63,359 nucleotides of DNA, from assembly GCF_000619945.1 (NCBI RefSeq), contig NZ_JHVC01000022.1, forward strand, positions 1 through 63,359, in the 5' to 3' direction. The DNA is from Clostridium lundense DSM 17049. GTDB lineage: Bacteria; Bacillota; Clostridia; Clostridiales; Clostridiaceae. Below the pieces are notes generated by a model that saw nothing but the letters and a program-made list of their open reading frames with translations, searched no databases and was not told the DNA's origin. Position 1 is the stretch's first letter, and each line of letters opens with the position of its first letter. This document shows, piece by piece, positions 6,569-16,800 of the stretch. The position numbers and the translations under genes are program-made.

Positions 6569-8533
6569 TTATTGGTAACAACAAAGATTTAAATTATGAT
6601 AAAAATATATTTTGCCAGTTACAGGATCTTCACATAATCTTGTTGGATCTGATAAATTGTTTTTAATACAAGTAGCATTTAATGTGTTTTTATCAATTCT
6701 CCAAAAACCTTTATTGGTTATTCCATATAAATTACCATCTACGGAAGATAAGATTTCCCTGTACCAGAAATTATTTACCTTTTTAACTATCTTTCCGTTG
6801 TTGCTGTCTACACATACTAAAGTACCATTATGAGTTACACAATAAACTTTGTTTCCAGAATGAGCTACAGACATAATTCTTCTATTACCAGCCTCAGGAA
6901 TCATATCAAATAATTTGCTTTGTGTTATTACATCATATTTAACTAAATGAGCATTATCGTTTAATGATTTTGAGCCATAACCATAGATAGAAGAACTTCC
7001 CAAATATGCAATCTGAGATTTTTCAGTATCATAAGCTATACTGTGTATATATTGATTAGGGACAACATCTTTTCTAATATAAAAGCTACCTGTTTTTTCA
7101 TTATAAGTAGTTACTGTTCCTCCATATTGCCCGGGCAAAGGTTCAGATAGAACTGTTACTGTACTTGACTTTGGATTTGATATCATTTTTGATGGTCTAT
7201 TTTGATGCTGTTCTATTGGTATTTGCTTTAGAAAATATGTATTGTTTGTAAAATCAACTGAGCTTGGATCATCTATAGCAGTTTTATCATATTTCCATAG
7301 TTTTGCTTCTGGATAGTTTCCTGTATATAATGAGTTATTTAAAATGCTTATAGATTTTACTTCACCTTGCACATTTCTAAACATTGATGTCTTGCTATTA
7401 ACATCATAAATTGATAATCTTTTTCCACCAAAATATATTTTGTCATTATATGGATACATATATATTGGTTTTGCTACGCCACCTTTTAAACCCATAGCTA
7501 CTAAATCAATTTTATTTGGATTATGGCCATTTAGGTCATTTTCATAATAATATCCATCTTGATTTATACCTGCTATACGATTATTATTTACTACTCCAGA
7601 ACATGTTAAGTTATTACCGTTATATTGTAAACATTTTAGAGTATCATTAGCCTTATCATAGTGAAATATATATCCGTCCACCCCTTGGAAGGTTACAAAA
7701 TTATTATTAAATTGAGGATAATAATCGTAGAATCTATTACTTATTTTATCCATTCTTTCAGTAACTTTTTTAGTATTAAAATCATATGAAATTACTGCAT
7801 AGGAAGGATATACTACAGCAAATAATTTAGAGTCTACAATTTTTAAGTAATGCACAAACTGATCCTTATATTTAGCTGGCAATAAATTTCTCTTTGTTTT
7901 TGTTTTTTCATCATATTCAATTAATGCTGCTTTTGAACCAATACCTGCATATATTTTACCATTATGATATTCAACTGCTCTTGCATATTGATCATTAGAA
8001 AATGACCCTAGATCTTCTAATACTTTTTCTTTTAAATAGTATTTATAAATACGACTTCTAGGAGAAGTTGCGATATAGACTCTATTACCATATGCTTTAA
8101 CATCCCAAGCATAATTATCATTTTTTATATCTGCAAGCTTGTCTAATTTTTCGGTGTTTATATCATATCTATATAAACTAGCGTTATTATATGTTCCAAA
8201 GTATATAAAGTTTTCATCTGCTGTCATGGATATTATACCTTCAGAGTTAGGAATAGGAATCATTTTTTCGATTTTTTTGGTAGAAGTATTAAAAGAAAAG
8301 AAAGTACAACCACTTCCACCCATTACAATAGTTCCCCCATATAATACTTGTTCATTATTTTTGTTATGATACATAAAACCTTTGTTAATTTGGAAGACTT
8401 GTTCTGTTGGGCCAAGGTTTGTAAATGTACCTTTCTTAGTAAAGCTTGTTGCATAAGCTTTGTCTGTAGAAACTATAAATAAAATAGAAAAAATTAATAA
8501 AGACATTATTTTTACAATATATTTGTTTCTCAA
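6569..8533 (-). CDS. Secreted beta-propeller protein
   Basis: The 654-residue protein begins with a clear signal peptide ending ...VSTDKAYA (about residue 28). The rest is a chain of ~40-50-residue beta units with recurring phrases such as (V/I)Y(I/F)(A/G)T followed by x-x-S-x-(I/L)YKY(D/Y): YFGTYNNASLYRYD, YIATSPRSRIYKYY, YAGIGSKAALIEYD and YTGNYPEAKLWKYD. This is the pattern of Kelch/SMP-30-like propellers, probably two in a row. No LPxTG, CWB2 or membrane anchor is seen, so it may be released or bound by other surface proteins. The start is TTG at 8533, fixed by AGGAGGTGG on the minus strand. It is divergent from the CWB2-LRR gene. Ligand unknown. Confidence 0.8.
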   Translation of the reverse strand: MRNKYIVKIMSLLIFSILFIVSTDKAYATSFTKKGTFTNLGPTEQVFQINKGFMYHNKNNEQVLYGGTIVMGGSGCTFFSFNTSTKKIEKMIPIPNSEGIISMTADENFIYFGTYNNASLYRYDINTEKLDKLADIKNDNYAWDVKAYGNRVYIATSPRSRIYKYYLKEKVLEDLGSFSNDQYARAVEYHNGKIYAGIGSKAALIEYDEKTKTKRNLLPAKYKDQFVHYLKIVDSKLFAVVYPSYAVISYDFNTKKVTERMDKISNRFYDYYPQFNNNFVTFQGVDGYIFHYDKANDTLKCLQYNGNNLTCSGVVNNNRIAGINQDGYYYENDLNGHNPNKIDLVAMGLKGGVAKPIYMYPYNDKIYFGGKRLSIYDVNSKTSMFRNVQGEVKSISILNNSLYTGNYPEAKLWKYDKTAIDDPSSVDFTNNTYFLKQIPIEQHQNRPSKMISNPKSSTVTVLSEPLPGQYGGTVTTYNEKTGSFYIRKDVVPNQYIHSIAYDTEKSQIAYLGSSSIYGYGSKSLNDNAHLVKYDVITQSKLFDMIPEAGNRRIMSVAHSGNKVYCVTHNGTLVCVDSNNGKIVKKVNNFWYREILSSVDGNLYGITNKGFWRIDKNTLNATCIKNNLSDPTRLCEDPVTGKIYFYHNLNLCCYQ

Positions 8534-8830
8534 AAGAAACCACCTCCTATTAAGTATAAAAATTAGTCAGTAAAAGTAAAATATTGTTTGATATTCTATT
8601 TGATTATATCAAAATATGTATGAGGAAACAAAATATATGAAGATATTTAAAATATGCCTTTAACTGTATGTAAAAACTTTATCAATCTGTTATAATATTC
8701 TTTTAGGTTAATTTTTGTAATTAAAATTTTAATTATCCCAAAAACAAATGATATTAAATTAAAGAATTGAAAAAAAACTACGAAAACCATATAAAAAGGA
8801 TAATAATTTTATCTAAAAAAGGGTGATTTT
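8534..8830. other. Divergent intergenic region
   Basis: 297 bases between two outward-facing surface-protein genes. It is very AT-rich and must hold both promoters; a TATAAT at 8691 is a candidate -10 box for the rightward gene, but no matching -35 box stands out. No repeat or RNA element was recognised. Confidence 0.5.
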
Positions 8831-11401
8831 ATGATAAAAAATAATAAATGGCTTATGGGACTTATGTGTGCAGCAATGATAAGTACACTTTCAAGTTCCA
8901 AGGTTTATGCGTCTCCAGAAAAAAATAGAATTTATGGTTTAGATAGATACGAAACTTCTGCTAAGGTTGCAGAAGAAGGATGGAACACATCACAATATGC
9001 TATTATAGCTTCAGGACAAAATTTTCCCGATTCTTTAAGTGCAGTTACTTTAGCAAAAAAGTATGATGCACCAATTTTATTGACTAATCAAAATTACCTT
9101 AATTTTAATGTTGAAAAAGAACTTAAAAGAATGAATGTTAAAAAGGTTTTTATTATAGGTGGATTAGGTTCAGTAAGTTATACTGTAGAAAACTCAATAA
9201 AAGCTATGGGAATCTCCATAGAAAGATTAGGCGGAAAAGATAGATATGAAACCTGTGTAAAAATTGCTAATAAATTAGGCAATCCTAGTTCAATATTTTT
9301 AGTTACTTCAGATTATTATACAGATGCATTATCAGTTGGACCTATAGCAGCAAAAAAAGGATTTCCTATATTATTAGTACCTAAGAATTATACTCCAAAC
9401 TCCATTAAAGAATATGTTAAGAGAAAAAAATTTAATAAGATCTATGTAGTAGGAAGTTCTAACATAATAAGTGATAATGTATTGAGAGAGTTTGAAGATG
9501 TAGTTCAGGATTACGAAAGCAATATAGAAAGAATACCTGGTAGTAGCCAAAATGAAAAATCTAATGATGTTTATGAAAGAAATTTGAATTTAATAGCTAA
9601 ATTTGAAGATGAGCTGAATTTGTATAAAAATATCTATGTAACTTCTGGAAAGGATTTCCCAGATGCTCTTTCTGTAAGTGCATTAGCAGCTAAAAAAGAA
9701 AGTCCTATTATAATAGCTAATCCAAAGGATAATAATCTTTTAAAAAGTTTTATATCTAAAAAATATAATGATATTCAAAATATGAACATAATTGGTGGAC
9801 AAGGTGTAATGCCTGATGGATACCTTAGTGAAGTAAATGGATACTTTAAAGACAAAGAAATAGCATTTACTGATGAAAACTTAAATAATGCAGTAAGAGA
9901 AAAGTTAGGGATAGAGAATAAAAATAAGAAGATTTATAAATCTGATGTTAAAGGTATAACTTCTCTTGATTTAACAGGATATCGTATAAAAGATTTAACG
10001 GGTATTGGCGATCTTACTAGCCTAAAAGAGCTAAATTTAAGTAATAATCAAATAGAAGATATTTCTCCATTAAAAGACATGACAAGCCTTCAAAATTTGA
10101 ATTTGTCAAAGAATAAAATAAGAGATATAAAAAAATTAGAAGGATTGTATGATTTAGAATCATTAAATTTATCAAAAAATAATGTAAGGGATATTGATTA
10201 TTTAGAGAAAAACACTAGATTGAAATATTTAAATTTATCAGTAAATGATGTAAGTAGCGTTTCAAAATTAGAAAAGTTAACTAGACTAGAGTTTTTAGAT
10301 TTAAGCAATAATACATCTTTAAATGGATTAAGTAATATTTCTAAATTAACCAATTTAACTTCACTTAAGCTTAGTCATACTAGAATATCTAGTTTAAGTT
10401 TTCTTAAGGATTTAGTAAATTTAACAGAATTAGATTTATCTAAGAACAATATAGGTAGTGTAAGTGATTTGGCTAAACTAAAAAAATTAAAAACATTGTA
10501 TTTAAATGATAATACTATAAACAACATTGAAGATTTAAAAGACTTAAAAAATTTAAAGGAATTAAATCTTTGGAAAAACAAAATAGATGATGTGAAGGAC
10601 TTAAAAAATTTGACCAGTCTTGAAAAGCTAACTATAGATAATGAATTGTTAAATAGTAGTAATAAAGATGACTTAACAATTTTATCAGTAAAGTATAAGT
10701 ATTATAAAGATACTTATCTAGGAGATTATGCTGATCCAAATAATTATTATGATAATGTAGAGTCTAATGAAAATGATTCTAGAGAAAGAGAACTAGAAGA
10801 TGAAGAGTCTAATGATTTAAAACAACAACTTATCAGTTTTGAAAGAATGTATGGTCACACATATAATCCTCAAGAGATAATATATACTTCCTATTTGGAT
10901 GATAGATATACAGAAAACATAGATGACTTTATTCAAAGGGAATTAGAATTAGATAATTATATGAAGGATAATAGTTACTCCGTTGAAACCAAGGCTATGA
11001 TTAAAAAAGACTTTAAAGATATAGTACTTAAATATTCAATGCTAGAAAAAAATCATCAGATGAATGAAAAAGTTAAAATTTTAGAGATGAACTTAAAGAC
11101 AAGTCTTAGTGAAAAAGAAAAGAGAAAAGTAAGAAATAATATAAACTATACTTATGCGGATTATAGATTTGATTTTTATAAAAATGCAAATTATGTTTGT
11201 GAAAGAAAAATGCAAGAAATTCAAGGAACAATAGAAGGATTAAAACTTGATGGAAGTTATGCTAATAATGAGAGAATAAGAGAACTTGAAGGAGAATTAA
11301 GGAACAAAAGGATAGAATATGATATAATAAAGAATAATTATGAAAAATATTCTAATTATAGGAACTTCTTTGCAGTAGTTGATTCCTTACTTTCAGAATA
11401 A
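8831..11401 (+). CDS. CWB2 cell-wall protein with leucine-rich repeats
   Basis: This is an 856-residue secreted surface protein. After a signal peptide (~1-27) come three cell wall binding repeat 2 modules (PF04122; ~30-130, 131-225, 240-340), with the usual RxxGxDRYET start and IIGG-x-G core. In C. difficile such triplets anchor proteins to the anionic wall polymer. Residues ~342-610 are an internalin-like leucine-rich repeat array of about ten 22-residue units (LxxLxxLxLSxNxIxDIxxL) with an N-terminal cap. The last ~215 residues are charged, predicted coiled coil, without Cys. The LRR fits a protein-binding adhesin. The ATG at 8831 follows AAAAAGGGTGA. The next CWB2 gene starts 15 bases after its stop, so they form one operon. 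Confidence 0.9.
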   Translation: MIKNNKWLMGLMCAAMISTLSSSKVYASPEKNRIYGLDRYETSAKVAEEGWNTSQYAIIASGQNFPDSLSAVTLAKKYDAPILLTNQNYLNFNVEKELKRMNVKKVFIIGGLGSVSYTVENSIKAMGISIERLGGKDRYETCVKIANKLGNPSSIFLVTSDYYTDALSVGPIAAKKGFPILLVPKNYTPNSIKEYVKRKKFNKIYVVGSSNIISDNVLREFEDVVQDYESNIERIPGSSQNEKSNDVYERNLNLIAKFEDELNLYKNIYVTSGKDFPDALSVSALAAKKESPIIIANPKDNNLLKSFISKKYNDIQNMNIIGGQGVMPDGYLSEVNGYFKDKEIAFTDENLNNAVREKLGIENKNKKIYKSDVKGITSLDLTGYRIKDLTGIGDLTSLKELNLSNNQIEDISPLKDMTSLQNLNLSKNKIRDIKKLEGLYDLESLNLSKNNVRDIDYLEKNTRLKYLNLSVNDVSSVSKLEKLTRLEFLDLSNNTSLNGLSNISKLTNLTSLKLSHTRISSLSFLKDLVNLTELDLSKNNIGSVSDLAKLKKLKTLYLNDNTINNIEDLKDLKNLKELNLWKNKIDDVKDLKNLTSLEKLTIDNELLNSSNKDDLTILSVKYKYYKDTYLGDYADPNNYYDNVESNENDSRERELEDEESNDLKQQLISFERMYGHTYNPQEIIYTSYLDDRYTENIDDFIQRELELDNYMKDNSYSVETKAMIKKDFKDIVLKYSMLEKNHQMNEKVKILEMNLKTSLSEKEKRKVRNNINYTYADYRFDFYKNANYVCERKMQEIQGTIEGLKLDGSYANNERIRELEGELRNKRIEYDIIKNNYEKYSNYRNFFAVVDSLLSE

Positions 11402-11416
11402 GGAGGCTTTTAGGTA

Positions 11417-13669
11417 ATGAATTTTAAGAAAAAATTGCAGGTTATGTTATCTATTGTAATTACTACAACAACCTTAAATGCTCCAATAGTAAGTGCAGCT
11501 GAGATTACAACTAAAAGATTTGAAGGGGCAAATAGATACGAAACTGCAGCTAAAGTGTGCCAACAAGGATGGACGGAAACCAGTGATTGGGCAGTAGTTG
11601 TTAATGGAGAAAATTTTGCTGATGCCATAAGTGCAGCTCCTCTTGCAAAGAAAAATAATGCACCAATACTTTTAACAAATAGTAACGTACTTAATATTTA
11701 TACTTCTGCTGAGCTTAATAGACTTAAAGTTAAAAATGTATATTTAATAGGCGGAAAGGGAGTTATTTCTCAAAATGTAGAAGATGGAATAAAAGCTAGA
11801 GGTATTAAGGTTACAAGACTAGGTGGCAAGGACAGATATGATACAGCGTTACAGGTAGCAGCAAAGGTTGGAAAGAATAGTCAAATTGCTGTAGTAAATG
11901 GACATGAGTTTCACGATGCTACATCTATAGCACCAATAGCTGCTTTAAAGGGAATGCCAATAGTTTTAGTGGACAAGAATTATGTTCCACCAGCAGTAGC
12001 TAAATATTTGAATGCTAATAAGAAATCTGACCAAATTTATGTAATTGGTGGAGAAGATCAAATAAGCAGCAAGGTTTTGAAAAGTATCCCTAATTCAATA
12101 AGAATTGGAAGTGGAGATTACTATAAAAGAAATATAGATGTAGTAAATGCTTTCCAAAATGAACTGAATTTTAGTACGGTTTATGTAGCTTCTGGTAGAG
12201 ATTTTGCAGATGCACTTTCTGCATCTTCTATTGCTCCTAAAACTGCATCACCAATAATTTTTGTAGACAAAACTTTAAATGGCTATACTAAAAGTTTCAT
12301 TCAAGGAAAAATAATAAATAACTTAGGGGTACTTGGTGGAAATGGTTCTATAAGTTACAGTACAGAGGTAACTTTAAAGTATTTACCTTTAGAAGTAGCG
12401 GATACTGAGAATATTAAAAAAGACATTTATCAAAATGAAAAGTTTACTCCACCATCAACTATAGTGGTAACTGCTAGTGATGGAACTAAAAAGGAAAGTA
12501 AAGTAAATTGGAATTTAACAAGAGTAGACACTACAAAGCCGGGAGTTTATAACTTTGTTGGTTCTATAGATGGTTATGATAAAAATGTTAATTTAACTCT
12601 TATAGTAAAACCTATTCCAGATAAAATTGATGATATTGTTGCAGAGGCAGAAAGTAGATATAGCTACATTCTTCCTAAAACTGTATCAGCTAAAATGACT
12701 GATGGCAGTATAAGTAATGTTTCAGTTACTTGGGATTATGGAACTCAACAAAAGAGTAAGCCAGGAACTTATGTGTTTTATGGAACAGTAGACCATTATA
12801 GTAAAAAGGTTAAACTAACATTAAATGTTACTAATAAGTCAAGCAGTGAGATTATAAAGACTATAAACAATATAAAAGTAATAGTTAAGAAAAAATCTGA
12901 TTATAATCTACCAAGTACTGTTATAGCTACTATGGAGGATAATTCCAAGAAAGATGTAAGAGTAACTTGGGGATCTGAAAAGAAATATCCTAACCATGAA
13001 GGTGTTTATACTTATGAAGGAATAGTAAATGGATATAGCAGTAAGGTTAAACTTATGTTAATTGTTACAGATGAAAATGGAGTAGATCCTAGTGATCCAA
13101 ATTATCCAGGTGACCCAGTAGATCCTAATAATCCAAGTGAGCCAGGAGATGCTATTAGAGATTTAGGAGAATTAGGAGCTATAATGCAGGGAGAATCATA
13201 TCCATCTACTGTAATAGATCCAGTTACCAATAAACCTGTTCAAGTTACTTGGACAAAGGCTATTAATATCAATACTGATTTTATAGATGCAGAATATATA
13301 GATGATTGTAGAGCTTCAAAAGTAACTTTAGAAGGAACTATAGGAGGAACCAATGGCAAGAAGGTTAAAGCAACTATTGGAATAATTCCTAAGATTATAG
13401 GAATAACCACTGAAAATAACTTCCCAAATATAGTACCAATAGTTATACCTATAAGTAGTAATGGAGTATACGATATGAATAAGGCGTCAGATAAATTAAG
13501 AGCAGTGATAATAGGTAAAGATGGACGTACTAAAGTGCCTAAAAAAGTTAAAGTCCTTCTTTGGGATCCACCATATATTGATGTAGGAGATTCCCAAAAC
13601 TATTATGTAAGAGCAACTATAAGTCATTATAATACCCCAATTATAGTAACTTTAAAGGTGCAAAGATAA
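11417..13669 (+). CDS. CWB2 cell-wall protein with Big_4-type Ig domains
   Basis: The 750-residue protein has a signal peptide (to ~residue 28, VSAAE), then three CWB2 modules (~32-128, 129-222, 225-325). Three ~65-residue Ig-like domains of Big_4 type (PF07532) follow at ~332-395, 405-472 and 485-552, each with LPxTVxAxMxDG then VxW and PGxYxFxGxVxGY. A Pro/Asp/Asn spacer (~555-580) leads to a ~170-residue C-terminal beta domain that I do not recognise. The CWB2 triplet should hold it on the wall, with the Ig rod as a stalk. It is the second gene of the operon with the LRR protein and ends at a strong terminator. Confidence 0.9.
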   Translation: MNFKKKLQVMLSIVITTTTLNAPIVSAAEITTKRFEGANRYETAAKVCQQGWTETSDWAVVVNGENFADAISAAPLAKKNNAPILLTNSNVLNIYTSAELNRLKVKNVYLIGGKGVISQNVEDGIKARGIKVTRLGGKDRYDTALQVAAKVGKNSQIAVVNGHEFHDATSIAPIAALKGMPIVLVDKNYVPPAVAKYLNANKKSDQIYVIGGEDQISSKVLKSIPNSIRIGSGDYYKRNIDVVNAFQNELNFSTVYVASGRDFADALSASSIAPKTASPIIFVDKTLNGYTKSFIQGKIINNLGVLGGNGSISYSTEVTLKYLPLEVADTENIKKDIYQNEKFTPPSTIVVTASDGTKKESKVNWNLTRVDTTKPGVYNFVGSIDGYDKNVNLTLIVKPIPDKIDDIVAEAESRYSYILPKTVSAKMTDGSISNVSVTWDYGTQQKSKPGTYVFYGTVDHYSKKVKLTLNVTNKSSSEIIKTINNIKVIVKKKSDYNLPSTVIATMEDNSKKDVRVTWGSEKKYPNHEGVYTYEGIVNGYSSKVKLMLIVTDENGVDPSDPNYPGDPVDPNNPSEPGDAIRDLGELGAIMQGESYPSTVIDPVTNKPVQVTWTKAININTDFIDAEYIDDCRASKVTLEGTIGGTNGKKVKATIGIIPKIIGITTENNFPNIVPIVIPISSNGVYDMNKASDKLRAVIIGKDGRTKVPKKVKVLLWDPPYIDVGDSQNYYVRATISHYNTPIIVTLKVQR

Positions 13670-13686
13670 AATGAATAAATAAAATT

Positions 13687-13716
13687 AAAAGAGAACATAA
13701 TTTTATGTTCTCTTTT
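13687..13716 (+). terminator. Terminator of the CWB2 operon
   Basis: AAAAGAGAACATA (13687-13699) and TATGTTCTCTTTT (13704-13716) form a perfect 13-base-pair stem with a 4-base loop and a T-rich end. Confidence 0.85.
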
Positions 13717-13725
13717 AATAAAATT

Positions 13726-13754
13726 TTGACATTATTATACGAATATAGTATAGA
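13726..13754 (+). promoter_or_regulatory. Sigma-A-type promoter for the 1616-residue protein
   Basis: TTGACA (13726-13731), a 17-base spacer and TATAGA (13749-13754), about 80 bases upstream of the start and right after the previous terminator. Confidence 0.65.
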
Positions 13755-13834
13755 AGGAAAAAATTTTTCACTAATATAGGCATATATTTAGATCATAAAG
13801 TGATAATTTAATATATAAACGGAGGTAAGGATAA

Positions 13835-16800
13835 ATGAAAAAGACCAGAATGCTGGTAGTAACAGCTGCCATTGTATTGGGACTTGGATCATCAGTACAA
13901 GCTAAGTTACCTGAGAGTTCAATAATTGTTGGAAGTAATGTGTATAGTCAAGGATATCTTATGGATCCGGGTAATTTGGCAACTGTAAATGATCAATTAA
14001 TGAATAGTTTAGGTTTAATATATTTTGTTGATGATTCAGGAAAAGCAAAAGATGTTTTTACGGGATCTACAATTCAGGATAGTCAATTAGTCGGTAAGAT
14101 AGGAAGTACATTAACTTATTACACTCCTACAGGAACAATTCAAAAAATAGTTGCAGATGCAAATAATGAATACACAAAGCCTACAAATGTTAATACAGAT
14201 ATGTTTGCTATAGTAAATGTAAATTATAAACCTCTTACACCAGGATTAAATATATATAATGCTAGAGTTACTCAGATTTCTGGTATATCTAATGCATCTT
14301 ATTTTAAAATGGGGGATGGTTCTATTACTCCAATTACAGATATGGTAACATATTTTGCAGGGGCTACAGCAGGAGGTTGTCTACTTTCTATATATGCTAG
14401 TGATGGATTAACTGAGCTTGCAAATGGTTATGTAAATATAAAACAGGATAGTAACGTTGGAGGAAGCCAAAACATTTCTGTTATTTTAACTCCAACAGCG
14501 TCACAGGATCCAACAGATAAAACAACTCATGGAAATACTGCTATAAATATAACAAATAATGGTTTTGCCACTATAGATAAAAATAATAGATGGATATACT
14601 ATCAAAATACAGCAGATAAGAATAAGCTTTATAGAAAAAGTGTAACTGGTGTAGAAGATTATGTTATAAGTGATGATAGTGTTGGATTTATAAATATAGT
14701 TGGGGATTGGGCTTATTATACTAACTATGGTGATGACGGAAAGATATATAAGGTAAGAACAGATGGAACCCAAAAACAAAAAGTAAGTGATGATATGGCA
14801 TCATGTGTAAATGTAGTAGGAGATAAAATATACTATATAAATAATTCTGATAGAGGAAGAATATATATTATTGATTCACAAGGAAGAAGACAACTTATAT
14901 CAGATTCAGCTAAATTCTTAAGTGTGGGAGATAATTTCTTATTCTATGCAAATGCTTCAGATGAAAATAAATTGTATAGTTATGATTTACTAAGTAATAG
15001 AAAAGCAAAACTAAGTGATATAAATACTGCTTTTATAAGTGCAGCAGGAGACTACTTGATTTTTTATACAGGTAAGGATGGAAAACTTTACAGATCCACT
15101 AATTCTGTAATGGCTAACCCAGTGCCTCTTCCACTAATTACCAATATCCCTCAAAAGTCAGGAAGTAATCCTGGAGATATGAAAGGAGTAATGGATAAGG
15201 CTACTAATATATGTGCAGTAAACGATAATAATATTTATTACATAAGTTATGTGGATGGCGGAAAAATATATAAGTTGGACAATACAGGAAATGGTTATAA
15301 GGTAGTAGATTCACCAGCAGACTATATTAATATAGTAGGAGATTCACTGTATTATACTAGATTAGGAAAGGCCTATGTTGTTCCTAAAGATGCAGATGGT
15401 TCTATAAAGGGAACAGCAGTAACAAAGCCTAAATTAAATGAAAAAGTAGTAAAAATAGAGACTCTTCCAATACTTACTACTGATGATATAAATAAATTTA
15501 ATTTTCCAGAAAGAGTACCTGCAATTATGAGTGATGGAACAATTCGTCAGTTGGTTGTGAGCTGGAATAAGACTATTCCTAAGCCAAACAAAGGAATATA
15601 TAATTTTACTGGAAATATATTAGGTTATGGAACTAAAGTAACTTTATCTGTAGCACTTGATTCTGGAACATTAAATCCTGAAAGGGATATTTTAGTTACA
15701 AATGAAATAGGAAATAAAGATACTATAAAAGTAACAGGAACTGCAGCAAAATTAAATCAAGGAGATACAGTAAGTGTTTATACTGAAGCAGGTGATTTAA
15801 AACCAATTAAAACAGCTACTATAGATAAAAATGGAAATGCTATTGTATCTGGATTAAACTTAAATCCAGATGGTGGAGTTATTTATGTATCTATAACTAG
15901 GAAAGATAAGGCAGAAGGAAGCAAAATAGCAGTATCAGTTCCAGCAGAAGCACCAAGTGATTTCACAGTAGACGCACAAGGTGGAAAAGTAACAGGATTA
16001 AAACCAGGAAGACAATATAAGGTTTATATAAATGACTTAACTACTGATGGAAGTATACCACCGTTACCTGCAGATTTTGTACCAGTAACTGCTGATGATA
16101 ATGGTGTAATAACAGTTGATATGAAGACTAAGATAGAAAAGAATAAAGATAATAAGCAAATGCTTAGATTAGTAGCAGTTGGTAATAAGGATAGTATGCC
16201 GTCAAGTATGATAGAGATAAGCAAGGCGAAAGTACCAGATTATGTAGCAATTGATTTGAATCTTGGAAGAATTGTAGGAACTTCAGCTCAAATGCAGTAT
16301 AGATATAAGGATACAGAGCCATGGAAGGATTGTAACCCAAGTACAACTCCAATTTCTATGACAATGTCATTACAGGTACAAGTTAAGGTTAAGGCAGTGG
16401 GACCTGTTATGGAAAGTGATGTTAAGAAATTTGGATTATTCCCAATGCCAGAGATAAAAGGAATTGAGGATAGTAAGATTTATGCAGCAGATACTTTCCC
16501 AAATGTAACTTGGAACACAAATAATACAGAAAGTGGTATAACTTATTCAGCTACATTATCTAAAGATGGAGGTCCAGCTAATGCAGTAACAGATGGAGAA
16601 GACTTAAAGACAAAAGTTAAAGAAAATGGAGAGTATGTATTTACTGTAACTGCGACAAAACATGATGATAATATGGATCCTAAGGATGCAACTAATAGTA
16701 AAGTTATTAGATTTACAGTTAATTCAGCTACTCCAGGTAAGGCTGATGTTACTATGGCTGAAAAGAAAGGAACATTTGCATCAAATGAAGAGGAAACGTA

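Noticed and set aside
8534..8830. Riboswitch (for example c-di-GMP type) before surface-protein genes
   Set aside because: None of the leaders at 8.6, 13.7, 18.8, 24.3, 26.2, 27.7 or 30.6 kb shows the conserved stems or loops of a known class.
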